A program made the translations under genes and the position numbers. Positions 15,596 through 23,481 of a DNA stretch of 38,323 bases are shown piece after piece; position 1 is the first letter of the stretch; each line of letters begins with the position of its first letter. The notes beneath the pieces are model-generated. The model did no database searches. It was not told the origin of the DNA and was given only the letters and a program-made list of their open reading frames with translations. The stretch comes from JBFLVQ01 sp040758525 (GTDB taxonomy: Bacteria; Acidobacteriota; Blastocatellia; Chloracidobacteriales; JADJPF01). Location: positions 1-38,323 of the forward strand of contig JBFLVQ010000014.1 in the NCBI GenBank assembly GCA_040758525.1. Reading direction: 5' to 3'.

Positions 15596-16711
15596 ATGGT
15601 TTCTCTATCTTTAGAACACCGGTTGGGACAGATGCTCTTCATAGGCATTGCAGGGCCGAGTATTGATGAGGAGACGCGCAAACTATTGCAGACGATACAA
15701 CCAGGTGGCGTGATCCTATTTGCTCGCAATATTGATACTCCTCAACAGGTAGCAGAGTTAACGAGCGATATAAGACGATTGCTGAAAGTGGCGCCACTTA
15801 TTAGTATCGATCAAGAAGGCGGCCTTGTCGATCGGCTTAAAAAGATCTGTCCACCCATGGCATCCGCACATATGCTGCGTCAGATGGATGATGCCCGTAT
15901 TGCCCATGATCAAGGTGCAATTACCGCAGAACTGCTGCGCCTCTTGGGTATCAACATGAATTTTGCTCCTGTACTCGATCTAGCTGTACATGAAGAGGCC
16001 GATAATGCGCTACGACAACGCTGTTTTGGCAGTCGCCCAGCAAAAGTAATCAGGCTTGCTGGCGCCTATCTAGAAGGTCTGCAGAACAACAGTGTAATTG
16101 GCTGCGGCAAACATTTTCCTGGTCTGGGTGATTCTGTTGTCGATTCACATAAACAGTTACCTGTGGTCGAGCGTAGCGAGCATAAATTGATCGGTGAAGA
16201 TCTGCAAATCTATGTCGATCTAGCTGCCAAGCTCAACTCTCAGTTACAGGTTGTGATGGTGGCACATGCCTTCTATCCAGCCTTTGAGGGTGCAAGTGTA
16301 AAGACACGTATTCCTGCCTCGCTCTCACCAAGAGTAGTAACCGATCTGTTACGTGGCAAGATCGATTTCCATGGCATGGCAATCTCTGATGATATGGAGA
16401 TGGGTGCAATTACCGAATCTATCGGTTTTGATGAGGCGATGCTCGCGGCAGTAGCTGCTGGTGAGGATATGATGCTTATCTGCCAGACGCCTGCACGAGT
16501 GATGCAAGCCGCCGAGGTGCTAATACGTGCTGCTCGTGATGGCCAGATTACCCCACGCCGTATTGAAACCTCGCTCAATCGTATTGCTCGTGTGAAGTCG
16601 ATGGCTAGCTCTCCACTTGCTTTCGAGTTGGTTGCCTTCAAGCGGGTCTGTGATCGTGTAAACGAACTTAACCATATGCTTGAAAGTCAGTTGAGCCGCC
16701 TAAGTGGCTAG
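15596..16711 (+). CDS. nagZ: Beta-N-acetylhexosaminidase, glycoside hydrolase family 3
   Basis: The 371-residue protein has NagZ features: IDQEGG (71-76), KHFPGLGDSVVDSH (172-185) containing the DSH acid/base His characteristic of NagZ, and AISDDMEMGAI (262-272) with the nucleophile Asp. It removes N-acetylglucosamine from muropeptides in the cytoplasm. The frame is open to 15428, inside mtnA, but the family N-terminus (LEHRLGQMLFIGIAG) begins at the ATG at 15596, which has GGAGG about 15 bases upstream, so that start is chosen. There is no signal peptide. An AmpG-like permease follows, which fits peptidoglycan recycling. Confidence 0.92.
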   Translation: MVSLSLEHRLGQMLFIGIAGPSIDEETRKLLQTIQPGGVILFARNIDTPQQVAELTSDIRRLLKVAPLISIDQEGGLVDRLKKICPPMASAHMLRQMDDARIAHDQGAITAELLRLLGINMNFAPVLDLAVHEEADNALRQRCFGSRPAKVIRLAGAYLEGLQNNSVIGCGKHFPGLGDSVVDSHKQLPVVERSEHKLIGEDLQIYVDLAAKLNSQLQVVMVAHAFYPAFEGASVKTRIPASLSPRVVTDLLRGKIDFHGMAISDDMEMGAITESIGFDEAMLAAVAAGEDMMLICQTPARVMQAAEVLIRAARDGQITPRRIETSLNRIARVKSMASSPLAFELVAFKRVCDRVNELNHMLESQLSRLSG

Positions 16712-16742
16712 TAACTGTAACAGGGTAAACGAAACTTTGGCA

Positions 16743-16782
16743 GGCGGCATCTAACCGCCACCGGAAGCTGATATAAGGCGGT
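16743..16782 (+). promoter_or_regulatory. Mutually exclusive GC-rich stems before the permease
   Basis: GGCGG (16743-16747) can pair with CCGCC (16755-16759), while the overlapping ACCGCC (16754-16759) can pair with GGCGGT (16777-16782), 10 bases before the ATG at 16792. The second stem would cover the AAGG at 16775-16778, the only ribosome-binding-site candidate. The alternative pairing could tune translation; this is a structural possibility only. Confidence 0.3.
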
Positions 16783-16791
16783 AACCAAAGA

Positions 16792-18210
16792 ATGTCAACC
16801 ACTGAACAGATTGCTGAGAAGAATAATCTCGCCAAGACGGATACTGCACCCACTACCATAGAGTCACCACCACCAGTACGGAAAACTGCATTTGCAACCG
16901 CCTTATGGGTCAACACGACCTATTTCGCAGAAGGTCTTCCGTATATGATTGTGCGTATCATATCGACGGTCTTGTTCACTGATCTAGGTCTTAAGGAGCG
17001 ATATTTAGGCTATCTTAATTTCCTTGCGATCCCTTGGAATCTTAAGTTTCTCTGGTCACCACTACTCGATATTTTTGGCACCAAGCGCCGTTGGCTGATA
17101 TTGATGCAGTTTCTTATTTCGGTGCTGACAATGGCGATTGCCGTGACTTGCTACTTTATTCCTAATGCCGCTGATGCCACACGTCTAATCGCCTTTATTG
17201 CTGTAATCTTTGTCGGGATGGCTTTTGTTGCCGCGACCAATGATATTGCCATTGATGCCTACTACCTGGAAGGGCTGACAGACAAGAGCGAACAGGCCCT
17301 CTATTCAGGTCATAGGGTCATGGCCTATCGTGTAGCAATGATCTTTGCCCGTAGTGGACTGGTTGCTGTCACTGCGCTTCTTGCCGCCAAATTTGGCATC
17401 AAAACAGCCCAGAATCCCAATCCTCAGGGTATCCCAATGGCACTACCCTGGGCTTACTCATTTGGCGTTGGCGCGCTGGCAATGTTTTTGGTAACGCTCT
17501 TTCATGCTATTAAGCTTCCCCGCTTTGAACGTAAGAGCGAGGTTAAGGAAGAGAAGAAGCGGGAAAATATTTGGGATTTCTTTGGCCGCGCTTTCTTTTC
17601 TTACCTGCAACAGGAGCGTATCGCACTGGTATTGGTCTTTATTGTTGCTTACAAGATCGGTGATGAGATCCTTTTCTCTATGGCCACCCCCTTTCTTAAA
17701 CGCGAGTTGGGTGTTACTAACGACCAATATTATTGGCTGGCAGGTTTTGTTGGCGCCGCCGGCACTGTGATAGGTGCTATGGTAGGAGGTTGGTGGATAA
17801 AACGTCAGGGTCTTAAGAAAGCGATCTGGCCGCTTACAATCCTTATGAATTTCAATATTTGGGCCTATATTTGGCTTGCTTATGCCAAACCCAATGCTGC
17901 TACGCTTGGTGGTATTGCGACGATCGCTTTTGTGCATGGCTATGAGCAGGTGGCAGCGGGTTTAGGCAGTGCCGCGCTACTTATCTATTTACTACGAACC
18001 TGTAAACCTGATTTTAAGGCTGCACATTACGCAATAGGATCAGCAATTATGACTCTGGGAGGGACATTTTTTGGCGGCTTTGGCGGTAGAATTGTTGAGC
18101 AGGTAGGTTATCTATACCTTTTTATTATTGCATTTTTTGTCTCTATTCCCTCAATGGTGCTGCTCTTTTGGGTACCTATTAAGGAAGAAGAGAAACAGAA
18201 GACCAGTTAG
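16792..18210 (+). CDS. MFS transporter, AmpG-like muropeptide permease
   Basis: A 472-residue protein with about 12 membrane segments after a hydrophilic N-terminus of 35 residues. The opening TYFAEGLPYMIVRII (44-58), the later PWNLKFLWSPLLDIFG and the KRRWLILMQ loop are characteristic of the AmpG/MFS_1-like group, which imports anhydro-muropeptides or related compounds across the cytoplasmic membrane. It starts 80 bases after nagZ on the same strand. NagZ acts on the substrate AmpG brings in, so the pairing strengthens the call. A weak ribosome-binding site may be masked by structure. The exact substrate is not proven. Confidence 0.85.
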   Translation: MSTTEQIAEKNNLAKTDTAPTTIESPPPVRKTAFATALWVNTTYFAEGLPYMIVRIISTVLFTDLGLKERYLGYLNFLAIPWNLKFLWSPLLDIFGTKRRWLILMQFLISVLTMAIAVTCYFIPNAADATRLIAFIAVIFVGMAFVAATNDIAIDAYYLEGLTDKSEQALYSGHRVMAYRVAMIFARSGLVAVTALLAAKFGIKTAQNPNPQGIPMALPWAYSFGVGALAMFLVTLFHAIKLPRFERKSEVKEEKKRENIWDFFGRAFFSYLQQERIALVLVFIVAYKIGDEILFSMATPFLKRELGVTNDQYYWLAGFVGAAGTVIGAMVGGWWIKRQGLKKAIWPLTILMNFNIWAYIWLAYAKPNAATLGGIATIAFVHGYEQVAAGLGSAALLIYLLRTCKPDFKAAHYAIGSAIMTLGGTFFGGFGGRIVEQVGYLYLFIIAFFVSIPSMVLLFWVPIKEEEKQKTS

Positions 18211-18232
18211 CTAAATATTTTCAGACTTTCCC

Positions 18233-18264
18233 CCGCCTGCTAATGTCTTAACGGAAGCAGGTGG
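18233..18264 (+). terminator. Hairpin after the permease gene
   Basis: CCGCCTGCT (18233-18241) and AGCAGGTGG (18256-18264) form nine pairs including one G-U around a 14-base loop, 23 bases after the permease stop. No T-run follows. The remaining bases to 18371 hold only the leader of the next gene. Confidence 0.45.
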
Positions 18265-18371
18265 CTGTAATGCCCTTCGTAATCCAATTAGAACTCATAA
18301 AGAGAATAATCATCCTCAAGGCTCTTGCGGCTAACCTGCAAATACTCGGAATAAGGTGGGAGAAAAGGTAT

Positions 18372-19031
18372 ATGAGAAATAGACTAAAGATGGTTGGCAG
18401 ACCTACAGTAGTAGCGATAATGCTAGTATCGATTATCCTATTGACAGGATCGGCTACCAGCAGTGCCGCACAGGGAAAACAATTTAAACAGAGATTGGCA
18501 ATTAGGGGAGCACAAGGAGTGCTTTCGCCACAGGAGCGGCAACAACGACGAGAGGAAAGGCGCGAAGAGCGGCGTGAAGAGCGGCGCGCAGAGCGGCTAC
18601 GTGAGCGGGCTAACCTAGGTAATCTAGGCAAGCGTATAGATGGTATGTTTGGTGGTGGTATACAAGGGCGTTTGTGGGCGCGGGTGCTTAAGCTCAATGA
18701 TGAACAGATCGGACGTATGCGCCAAATCTACCGCAGTAGTGCTGCTGAGTATATTGCCTTAGAGCAACAGATCCGCAATAAGCGTAACGCCTTGGAAGGG
18801 GCTATTTTTGGTGAGACTTATAATGAGGAAGAGATCAAACAGTTGGCTACAGAAGTGGCTCGCCTAGAAGGGCAACGCGTATTGATGAAGACAAGAATAC
18901 AGGCACAAATACGCACTGTGCTTACCCCTGAACAGATACGTATTGTTAACGAGTTACGCCAGGGTGCACAACAAAGCCCAATCGATCCAAAATCCTATAA
19001 GGAGCCCCCAGCAGGGGAAACGAAGAATTAA
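18372..19031 (+). CDS. Periplasmic Spy/CpxP-like protein with Arg/Glu repeat tract
   Basis: The 219-residue product has a signal peptide (hydrophobic run about 13-28, Ala-rich cleavage region to SSAAQG). A charged tract of RREE-type repeats follows at about residues 56-78, encoded by imperfect 12-base repeats (roughly 18540-18605). The C-terminal helical domain has NDEQIGRMRQIY and a closing VLTPEQIRI, the LTxxQ motif of Spy/CpxP proteins, which act as periplasmic chaperones or stress sensors. The longest frame begins at 18261, but the signal peptide is properly placed only from ATG 18372, preceded by AAAGG. It is probably a single-gene unit, bounded by hairpins on both sides. Confidence 0.78.
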   Translation: MRNRLKMVGRPTVVAIMLVSIILLTGSATSSAAQGKQFKQRLAIRGAQGVLSPQERQQRREERREERREERRAERLRERANLGNLGKRIDGMFGGGIQGRLWARVLKLNDEQIGRMRQIYRSSAAEYIALEQQIRNKRNALEGAIFGETYNEEEIKQLATEVARLEGQRVLMKTRIQAQIRTVLTPEQIRIVNELRQGAQQSPIDPKSYKEPPAGETKN

Positions 19032-19088
19032 TACTCCTTAAAAAAGTTGTTTTTCCGCGCTTGTTAGCTAAAATTAGAGCTTACCATT

Positions 19089-19128
19089 AACAGCCAGATA
19101 TTCTCTGTAATTAGAATAGCTGGCTGTT
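19089..19128 (+). terminator. Hairpin with CAGCCAG/CTGGCTG arms
   Basis: Sixteen-base arms AACAGCCAGATATTCT and AGAATAGCTGGCTGTT pair at 15 of 16 positions around an eight-base loop, 57 bases after the Spy-like stop and 39 before the next start. No T-run follows. It could terminate the upstream gene or structure the next leader. The inner arm sequence recurs at 20207-20232. Confidence 0.55.
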
Positions 19129-19167
19129 CGTCTGTTCGGCTTAATCGACTTTTGAGAGGAAAAGAGC

Positions 19168-20181
19168 ATGAAGCAACCTTCGTTTTCACGCGGTGTGATG
19201 TTGTTTATGATAATTTCGCTGTTCGTAATGGGCACATTAGGTGAGTACTTGATCGTACAAGCACAGCGGGGTAGCGGGGCAGGAGGCCGCAATTTCCAAG
19301 TATTGGTCTCGCGCAACGGTAAGGATAATGCTGGCGAAGTAGGTGTCTTTGAGGCGGGCTTCAAGACCCGTGTCGGTATGGTGAAAGTAGGTAATAATGA
19401 GGGAATAGCTATCGATAAGCAAGGAGACCTATATCAGTGTGGTGATGGTGCGGGCGGTCCTAGCATCAAGATCTTTGCTAGATTCGCTGAACGTGCCAAA
19501 AAGGATGCCACTTTTGATCCCAAATATGACAGAGAGATCAAAGGTGCTAAGACAACACTAAAGAATCCTAAGGGGTTAGATCTGGATACTGCACGTGGCC
19601 TTATTTTTGTCGCCGAAAACGGCAATGGGACAGTATTGGTATTCAGTGCCGAGGCGGCTGGTGAGGTTGAGCCAATCGCCACTGTTACCCCGCCGGCCAA
19701 GCCCTGGGATGTCGAATATGATGATGCTACCGACAGCCTTTATGTCGCGCTGGTTAATGGCAAAGTTGCTGTTTACGATCGCTTTGTCTTTTCTGGTTTT
19801 GATGGCACGCCAGAGCGCAGTATAGAGCCAGAAGGAAGTGTGAACCTGCACGGTATCGTTTATGATCGCGCTCAGGATATGTTACTGCTTTCCGATGTTG
19901 GCCAGGCTACCAGCAATGAAGATGGTAAGCTTTTCGTAGTACGGCAAGCTTCTAAAGTCTATGGTGTGGTCAAACCTGCTCGTACCATTGAGGGGGTTAA
20001 GACCAAACTTGGCAATCCTGTTGATATCGTTTATGATGGCAAGGATCTTTATGTCGCCGAAAAGGCGAATGATGTTCTACTTGTCTACAGGAATTTTGCG
20101 CTGGGGCCAAGCGGTGCGATTGTCGCTGATGTGATCATTGATGACATCAAGCCCGAAGCGCTCTTGCTGCTTACGCAATAA
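19168..20181 (+). CDS. Secreted NHL/SMP-30-like beta-propeller protein
   Basis: The 337-residue product has an N-terminal signal (hydrophobic run about 10-30, then AQRGSGAGG). The rest is a chain of propeller-like blades with recurring patterns GLDLDTARGLIFVAENGNGT, WDVEYDDATDSLYVALVNG, HGIVYDRAQDMLLLSDVG and VDIVYDGKDLYVAEKAND. This blade style matches NHL or SMP-30-like six-bladed propellers, which often bind ligands or other proteins outside the cytoplasm. No catalytic residues can be assigned. The ATG follows GAGAGGAAAAG. The gene stands alone, flanked by two hairpins sharing arm sequence. Confidence 0.75.
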   Translation: MKQPSFSRGVMLFMIISLFVMGTLGEYLIVQAQRGSGAGGRNFQVLVSRNGKDNAGEVGVFEAGFKTRVGMVKVGNNEGIAIDKQGDLYQCGDGAGGPSIKIFARFAERAKKDATFDPKYDREIKGAKTTLKNPKGLDLDTARGLIFVAENGNGTVLVFSAEAAGEVEPIATVTPPAKPWDVEYDDATDSLYVALVNGKVAVYDRFVFSGFDGTPERSIEPEGSVNLHGIVYDRAQDMLLLSDVGQATSNEDGKLFVVRQASKVYGVVKPARTIEGVKTKLGNPVDIVYDGKDLYVAEKANDVLLVYRNFALGPSGAIVADVIIDDIKPEALLLLTQ

Positions 20182-20206
20182 AGCCGCTCAATCCCTTTAT
20201 ACGCAC

Positions 20207-20232
20207 TGACAGCCAGTTGCCGCTGGCTGTCA
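20207..20232 (+). terminator. Hairpin with CAGCCAG/CTGGCTG arms
   Basis: Perfect ten-base arms TGACAGCCAG (20207-20216) and CTGGCTGTCA (20223-20232) with a six-base loop lie 25 bases after the propeller gene stop. A terminator is likely by position, although no T-run follows. ACAGCCAG/CTGGCTGT is shared with the hairpin at 19089-19128. Confidence 0.6.
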
Positions 20233-20334
20233 ACCTGCTCTGATTGTGGCATAAAGGCGGTTTGAGGAGATCATGTGCTATAGGCCAGCGCTAATCGCGT
20301 TCTGCTTTTCCAGCCCCTTTGGTAAGATATACAT

Positions 20335-20760
20335 ATGAACGAAAGAGCAGTGGCAGGCAAAGGAAAAGTTTTAGTGATGGATGATCAGTCCGTGATACGG
20401 GAAGTGGTTGGACAGATATTGACCCATCTAGGCTATCAGATCGAGTTAGCGGGTAATGGCACAGAAGCAATTGAACTCTATCAGAATGCCCAGCAGGCGG
20501 GTGTCCCTTTTGATGCGGTAATAATGGATCTGAGCGTACCAGGCGGGATGGGAGGCAAGGAGGCACTAAAAAAACTTTTGGAAATAGATCCATCTGTCAA
20601 AGCGATCGCTTCCAGCGGCTATTCTACTGATCCTATAATGGCCAACTATCAGCAACACGGCTTTCGCGCTGTCGTTATCAAACCCTATAAGAGTGAGGAA
20701 CTACACCAGACATTACGTAGAGTAATTGATGGTACAGATGAGATTTCAGCGCAGAGCTAA
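20335..20760 (+). CDS. Stand-alone response regulator receiver domain
   Basis: The 141-residue protein is one REC domain: acidic pair Asp16-Asp17, phosphoacceptor Asp65 in VIMDLSVPGGMGG (63-75), the conserved Ser in ASSGY and Lys116 in VIKPY. No output domain follows. The PGGMGGKEA loop is typical of receiver domains attached to hybrid histidine kinases, so it may work in a phosphorelay with a kinase encoded elsewhere. It starts 102 bases after the hairpin at 20207-20232 and ends 28 bases before crcB. No strong ribosome-binding site is visible. Confidence 0.9.
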   Translation: MNERAVAGKGKVLVMDDQSVIREVVGQILTHLGYQIELAGNGTEAIELYQNAQQAGVPFDAVIMDLSVPGGMGGKEALKKLLEIDPSVKAIASSGYSTDPIMANYQQHGFRAVVIKPYKSEELHQTLRRVIDGTDEISAQS

Positions 20761-20788
20761 TATACAATAGCTGCTAGAGGGCCAGGCT

Positions 20789-21166
20789 ATGAGATATCTT
20801 GTTATTGCTGCTGGAGGCGTACTTGGCACGCTGACACGCTATTTTTTGAGTGTTTGGGTAAACTCCACATATTGGGGCAAACAGTTTCCCTATGGCACGC
20901 TGATCGTCAATATTAGTGGATCGTTCCTGATAGGCTTGATTATGGGTTTAAGCCTACAGAGGGCGCAGCTACATGCTTATTGGCAATTACTACTTGTGTC
21001 GGGTTTTTGTGGGGCTTACACAACCTTTTCTACCTTCGAGTTTGAAATGCTGCAATTGATGTTGAAGGGACAGGCAAGATTGGCACTTATGAATGCTCTA
21101 GCCAGTGTCTTAATAGGACTGCTGGCAGTATGGGGTGGCTGGCTGCTAGCTCAGCGCATCGCGTAG
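20789..21166 (+). CDS. crcB: Fluoride ion channel CrcB/Fluc
   Basis: The 125-residue, four-helix protein has the Fluc motifs: GGVLGTLTRYF (9-19), YGTLIVNISGSFLIG (35-49) with the channel-lining Asn, and GFCGAYTTFSTFEFE (72-86) with the Phe/Thr track. It exports fluoride as a dual-topology dimer. No fluoride riboswitch is recognisable in the 28-base gap upstream. The ATG follows AGAGGG. Only one copy is present, so a homodimer is expected. Confidence 0.95.
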   Translation: MRYLVIAAGGVLGTLTRYFLSVWVNSTYWGKQFPYGTLIVNISGSFLIGLIMGLSLQRAQLHAYWQLLLVSGFCGAYTTFSTFEFEMLQLMLKGQARLALMNALASVLIGLLAVWGGWLLAQRIA

Positions 21167-21188
21167 GCGGCTCTAGGACTAACGAAAA

Positions 21189-22676
21189 ATGAACTCCTTG
21201 CTCCTGCTGATTGGTTATAGGCTGCTCGCCGCTGGGCGTCAGGTAAAGGATAATATCTTTACTCTGTTTATTCTCGGCCCCTTGATTTTAGGGATTAGCT
21301 ACCTGATTGTGCAGCCCTATCTGATAGCGATTGGCGAAGGTATTTACAGCCTACCGGCAGATACCATTCTGGAATTAGGCATTACCGCTTTTATATTTCT
21401 ATTGCTGCTGGCGCCCGCCTCGGTAGTAGCAGCGGAATGCTATCCAATACAATCGCCGGATGCTTACCTGGACAGTCTACCGATTGCGCCAGTCTGGCAT
21501 TTTTCTGCGCTGGTACTGATACGAGCTGCCAAGGGTCTGCCGCTAATGATTGCCCTTAGTGCTATACACTATCTTATTGAACAGGCTGCTGGTCGCTCGC
21601 CACAATTGGTTAGCCTTTGGATCTCGGTATTGCTGCCGGCACTACTACAACTGACGGCTTTACAATTTGTGCTTGTATTAGTAGCTGCCCATTATCGCTT
21701 TTTGCAACTTGGCCGACTACTGCCGATATTTGCTGTTCTGTTAATAATCATCGCACTGTTGCCAGCCGCCAGCTCAATACTACTTTTTCCCATTGCTGGC
21801 TGTCGTGAGCTATTTACTGGAGTTATTAAGCATTGGTTTGCTGGTGTGCCACCACTAGCATCAACTAGCAGCTCGCTGATTGCGCTAGCACTGTCAGTTA
21901 TTGGTTTGATAGGAGCATTCTTCGCTTATCAGCGTTGGAGTATACAGGACCGTGAGGCAGTAGAAAGTATGTTAGGGATGCGTCGTACACGGGGTTGGCT
22001 GTTAGGGTTGGTGGAATCCTTCGAGCGGTTAATGGGTGTATCAGCAATGGCGCAATTATTGCGCGATCTACTGCTTACTTTCCGTTTCTTCTCCTCAGCC
22101 GTCTATCTAGGTTTTGCTGTTGCGATCCTCTGTCAATTCGGTTTTATCCTTTTCAGTCTACGCTATGGACAGACGGGACTAAGCTTTGAGCTGGCTGCGC
22201 AGACAGCCTGTGCATTAGCAAGTTTCGCATTAGCAGCATTGGCCTCTGCACTGGTAAAGTATCAGCTTGCCTTCCTCTGGCTAGAGCGTTCAACACCGGT
22301 AAAAGGGATTGAGATGTATCATGACAAACTTTGGTATGCGCGGCTGCTATCGTTACCAGCATTGATAATCAGCGCGGTGTTGATGTTTCTGCTCAGTTCG
22401 GCGGACATCTCTAGTAGAATATTTTTACTCGCTAAAATGCTACTTGTATGGTTAATGGTATCCTCATTTGTGGGCGCATTAAGCTTCGAAATCATAACCC
22501 GCCCTACACTGGCAATTCCTTTTGTTGCCATCGCTAGTCTCTCAATAACCAGTCTGACAATACGTTTATGGTGGCTATGGTTTCTTCTTTACCCTTACAT
22601 AATGGCCAAACTGGCAGAGCGTGCACGTCAGCGCACCTATTTGTTATTAACAGGTGTGGAGGGTAATGATGATTGA
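21189..22676 (+). CDS. ABC transporter membrane subunit (ABC-2-like)
   Basis: A 495-residue, highly hydrophobic protein with roughly ten to twelve membrane segments and few loops. I recognise no substrate-specific family. Its role is inferred from the next gene, an ABC ATPase whose start overlaps this gene's end by eight bases, a coupling typical of permease and ATPase pairs. No periplasmic binding protein is present, so export or membrane-lipid or bacteriocin-type transport is more likely than uptake. It starts 22 bases after crcB. The ribosome-binding site is weak. Confidence 0.7.
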   Translation: MNSLLLLIGYRLLAAGRQVKDNIFTLFILGPLILGISYLIVQPYLIAIGEGIYSLPADTILELGITAFIFLLLLAPASVVAAECYPIQSPDAYLDSLPIAPVWHFSALVLIRAAKGLPLMIALSAIHYLIEQAAGRSPQLVSLWISVLLPALLQLTALQFVLVLVAAHYRFLQLGRLLPIFAVLLIIIALLPAASSILLFPIAGCRELFTGVIKHWFAGVPPLASTSSSLIALALSVIGLIGAFFAYQRWSIQDREAVESMLGMRRTRGWLLGLVESFERLMGVSAMAQLLRDLLLTFRFFSSAVYLGFAVAILCQFGFILFSLRYGQTGLSFELAAQTACALASFALAALASALVKYQLAFLWLERSTPVKGIEMYHDKLWYARLLSLPALIISAVLMFLLSSADISSRIFLLAKMLLVWLMVSSFVGALSFEIITRPTLAIPFVAIASLSITSLTIRLWWLWFLLYPYIMAKLAERARQRTYLLLTGVEGNDD

Positions 22677-23391
22677 GTTTCAAGGGATCACTAAGTGCTA
22701 TGGTGAAGTCGTAGCGCTAGATGATATAAGTCTAAATATAGGCGCAGAAATCTTTGCCTTATTGGGCGCTAATGGCGCAGGCAAATCGACCCTACTCAAG
22801 CTTATTCTTGGTATTATCGAGCCAGATACAGGGCGGGTGCTGGTTTGTGGTCATGAAGTCAAACATCAGCCTGTACATGTACGCAAACTGATCGGTTACT
22901 TACCAGAAAATCTATTGCTTTATGAACGGCTGACAGGCTACGAATTTCTTCGTTTCGTAGCTGGTGTAAAGGGGCTGGATCGTCAGGCGCGTGCACAGAT
23001 TGATATTGAACTAGAAAGTTTTGGCCTGCATGCCAAACGGGACCTGCTGATCAGGCAATACTCTTTTGGAATGAAGAAACGTATTGGCCTAATCGCTGCC
23101 TTGCTGGGCGAGCCGCAGATTCTCATATTAGATGAACCGCTCAATGGTCTTGATGTTGAGACCATTGCATTAACACGTGCACGTATAAAAGAGTTGCATA
23201 GCAATGGCAAAACTATCATATTCTCCTCTCATATTATGGACTTTGTAGAACGTATTGCTACACGCGCAGCAATTTTGCGGCGTGGCCGTGTTGCTGCAGA
23301 AGGCACTACAGACTCATTACGCGAACGCGCCAATATTGCTGAAGGCCATTTCGAAGAGGTCTTTTTTCATTTTGCCGATACACAGAAGTAG
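22669..23391 (+). CDS. ABC transporter ATP-binding protein (CcmA/ABC-2 type)
   Basis: The 240-residue protein has Walker A GANGAGKST (33-41), a signature in the form YSFGMKKR (131-138), Walker B ILILDEP (151-157) with the D-loop LNGLD, and a switch His in IFSSHIMDF. The GYLPENLLLYERLTG segment before the signature is typical of the ABC-2 exporter group. The frame opens at GTG 22654, but GGAGGG (22658-22663) fits the ATG at 22669, five bases further on. The start lies inside the end of the permease gene, so the two are translationally coupled. Confidence 0.92.
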   Translation: MIEFQGITKCYGEVVALDDISLNIGAEIFALLGANGAGKSTLLKLILGIIEPDTGRVLVCGHEVKHQPVHVRKLIGYLPENLLLYERLTGYEFLRFVAGVKGLDRQARAQIDIELESFGLHAKRDLLIRQYSFGMKKRIGLIAALLGEPQILILDEPLNGLDVETIALTRARIKELHSNGKTIIFSSHIMDFVERIATRAAILRRGRVAAEGTTDSLRERANIAEGHFEEVFFHFADTQK

Positions 23392-23481
23392 GCAACCAGC
23401 TATACTAAAAAATATTCCAACTACGATTCCAAAGTTAGCGCTATTATTAACTGAGAAAGTCTCTGTAGGAGGATCTTTAGT

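Noticed and set aside
18248..18697. Minus-strand Arg/Ser-rich open frame opposite the Spy-like gene
   Set aside because: It is produced by reading the RREE repeat tract backwards. The plus strand has the signal peptide and LTxxQ motif.
20761..20788. Fluoride riboswitch before crcB
   Set aside because: The gap is only 28 bases and lacks the conserved riboswitch core.
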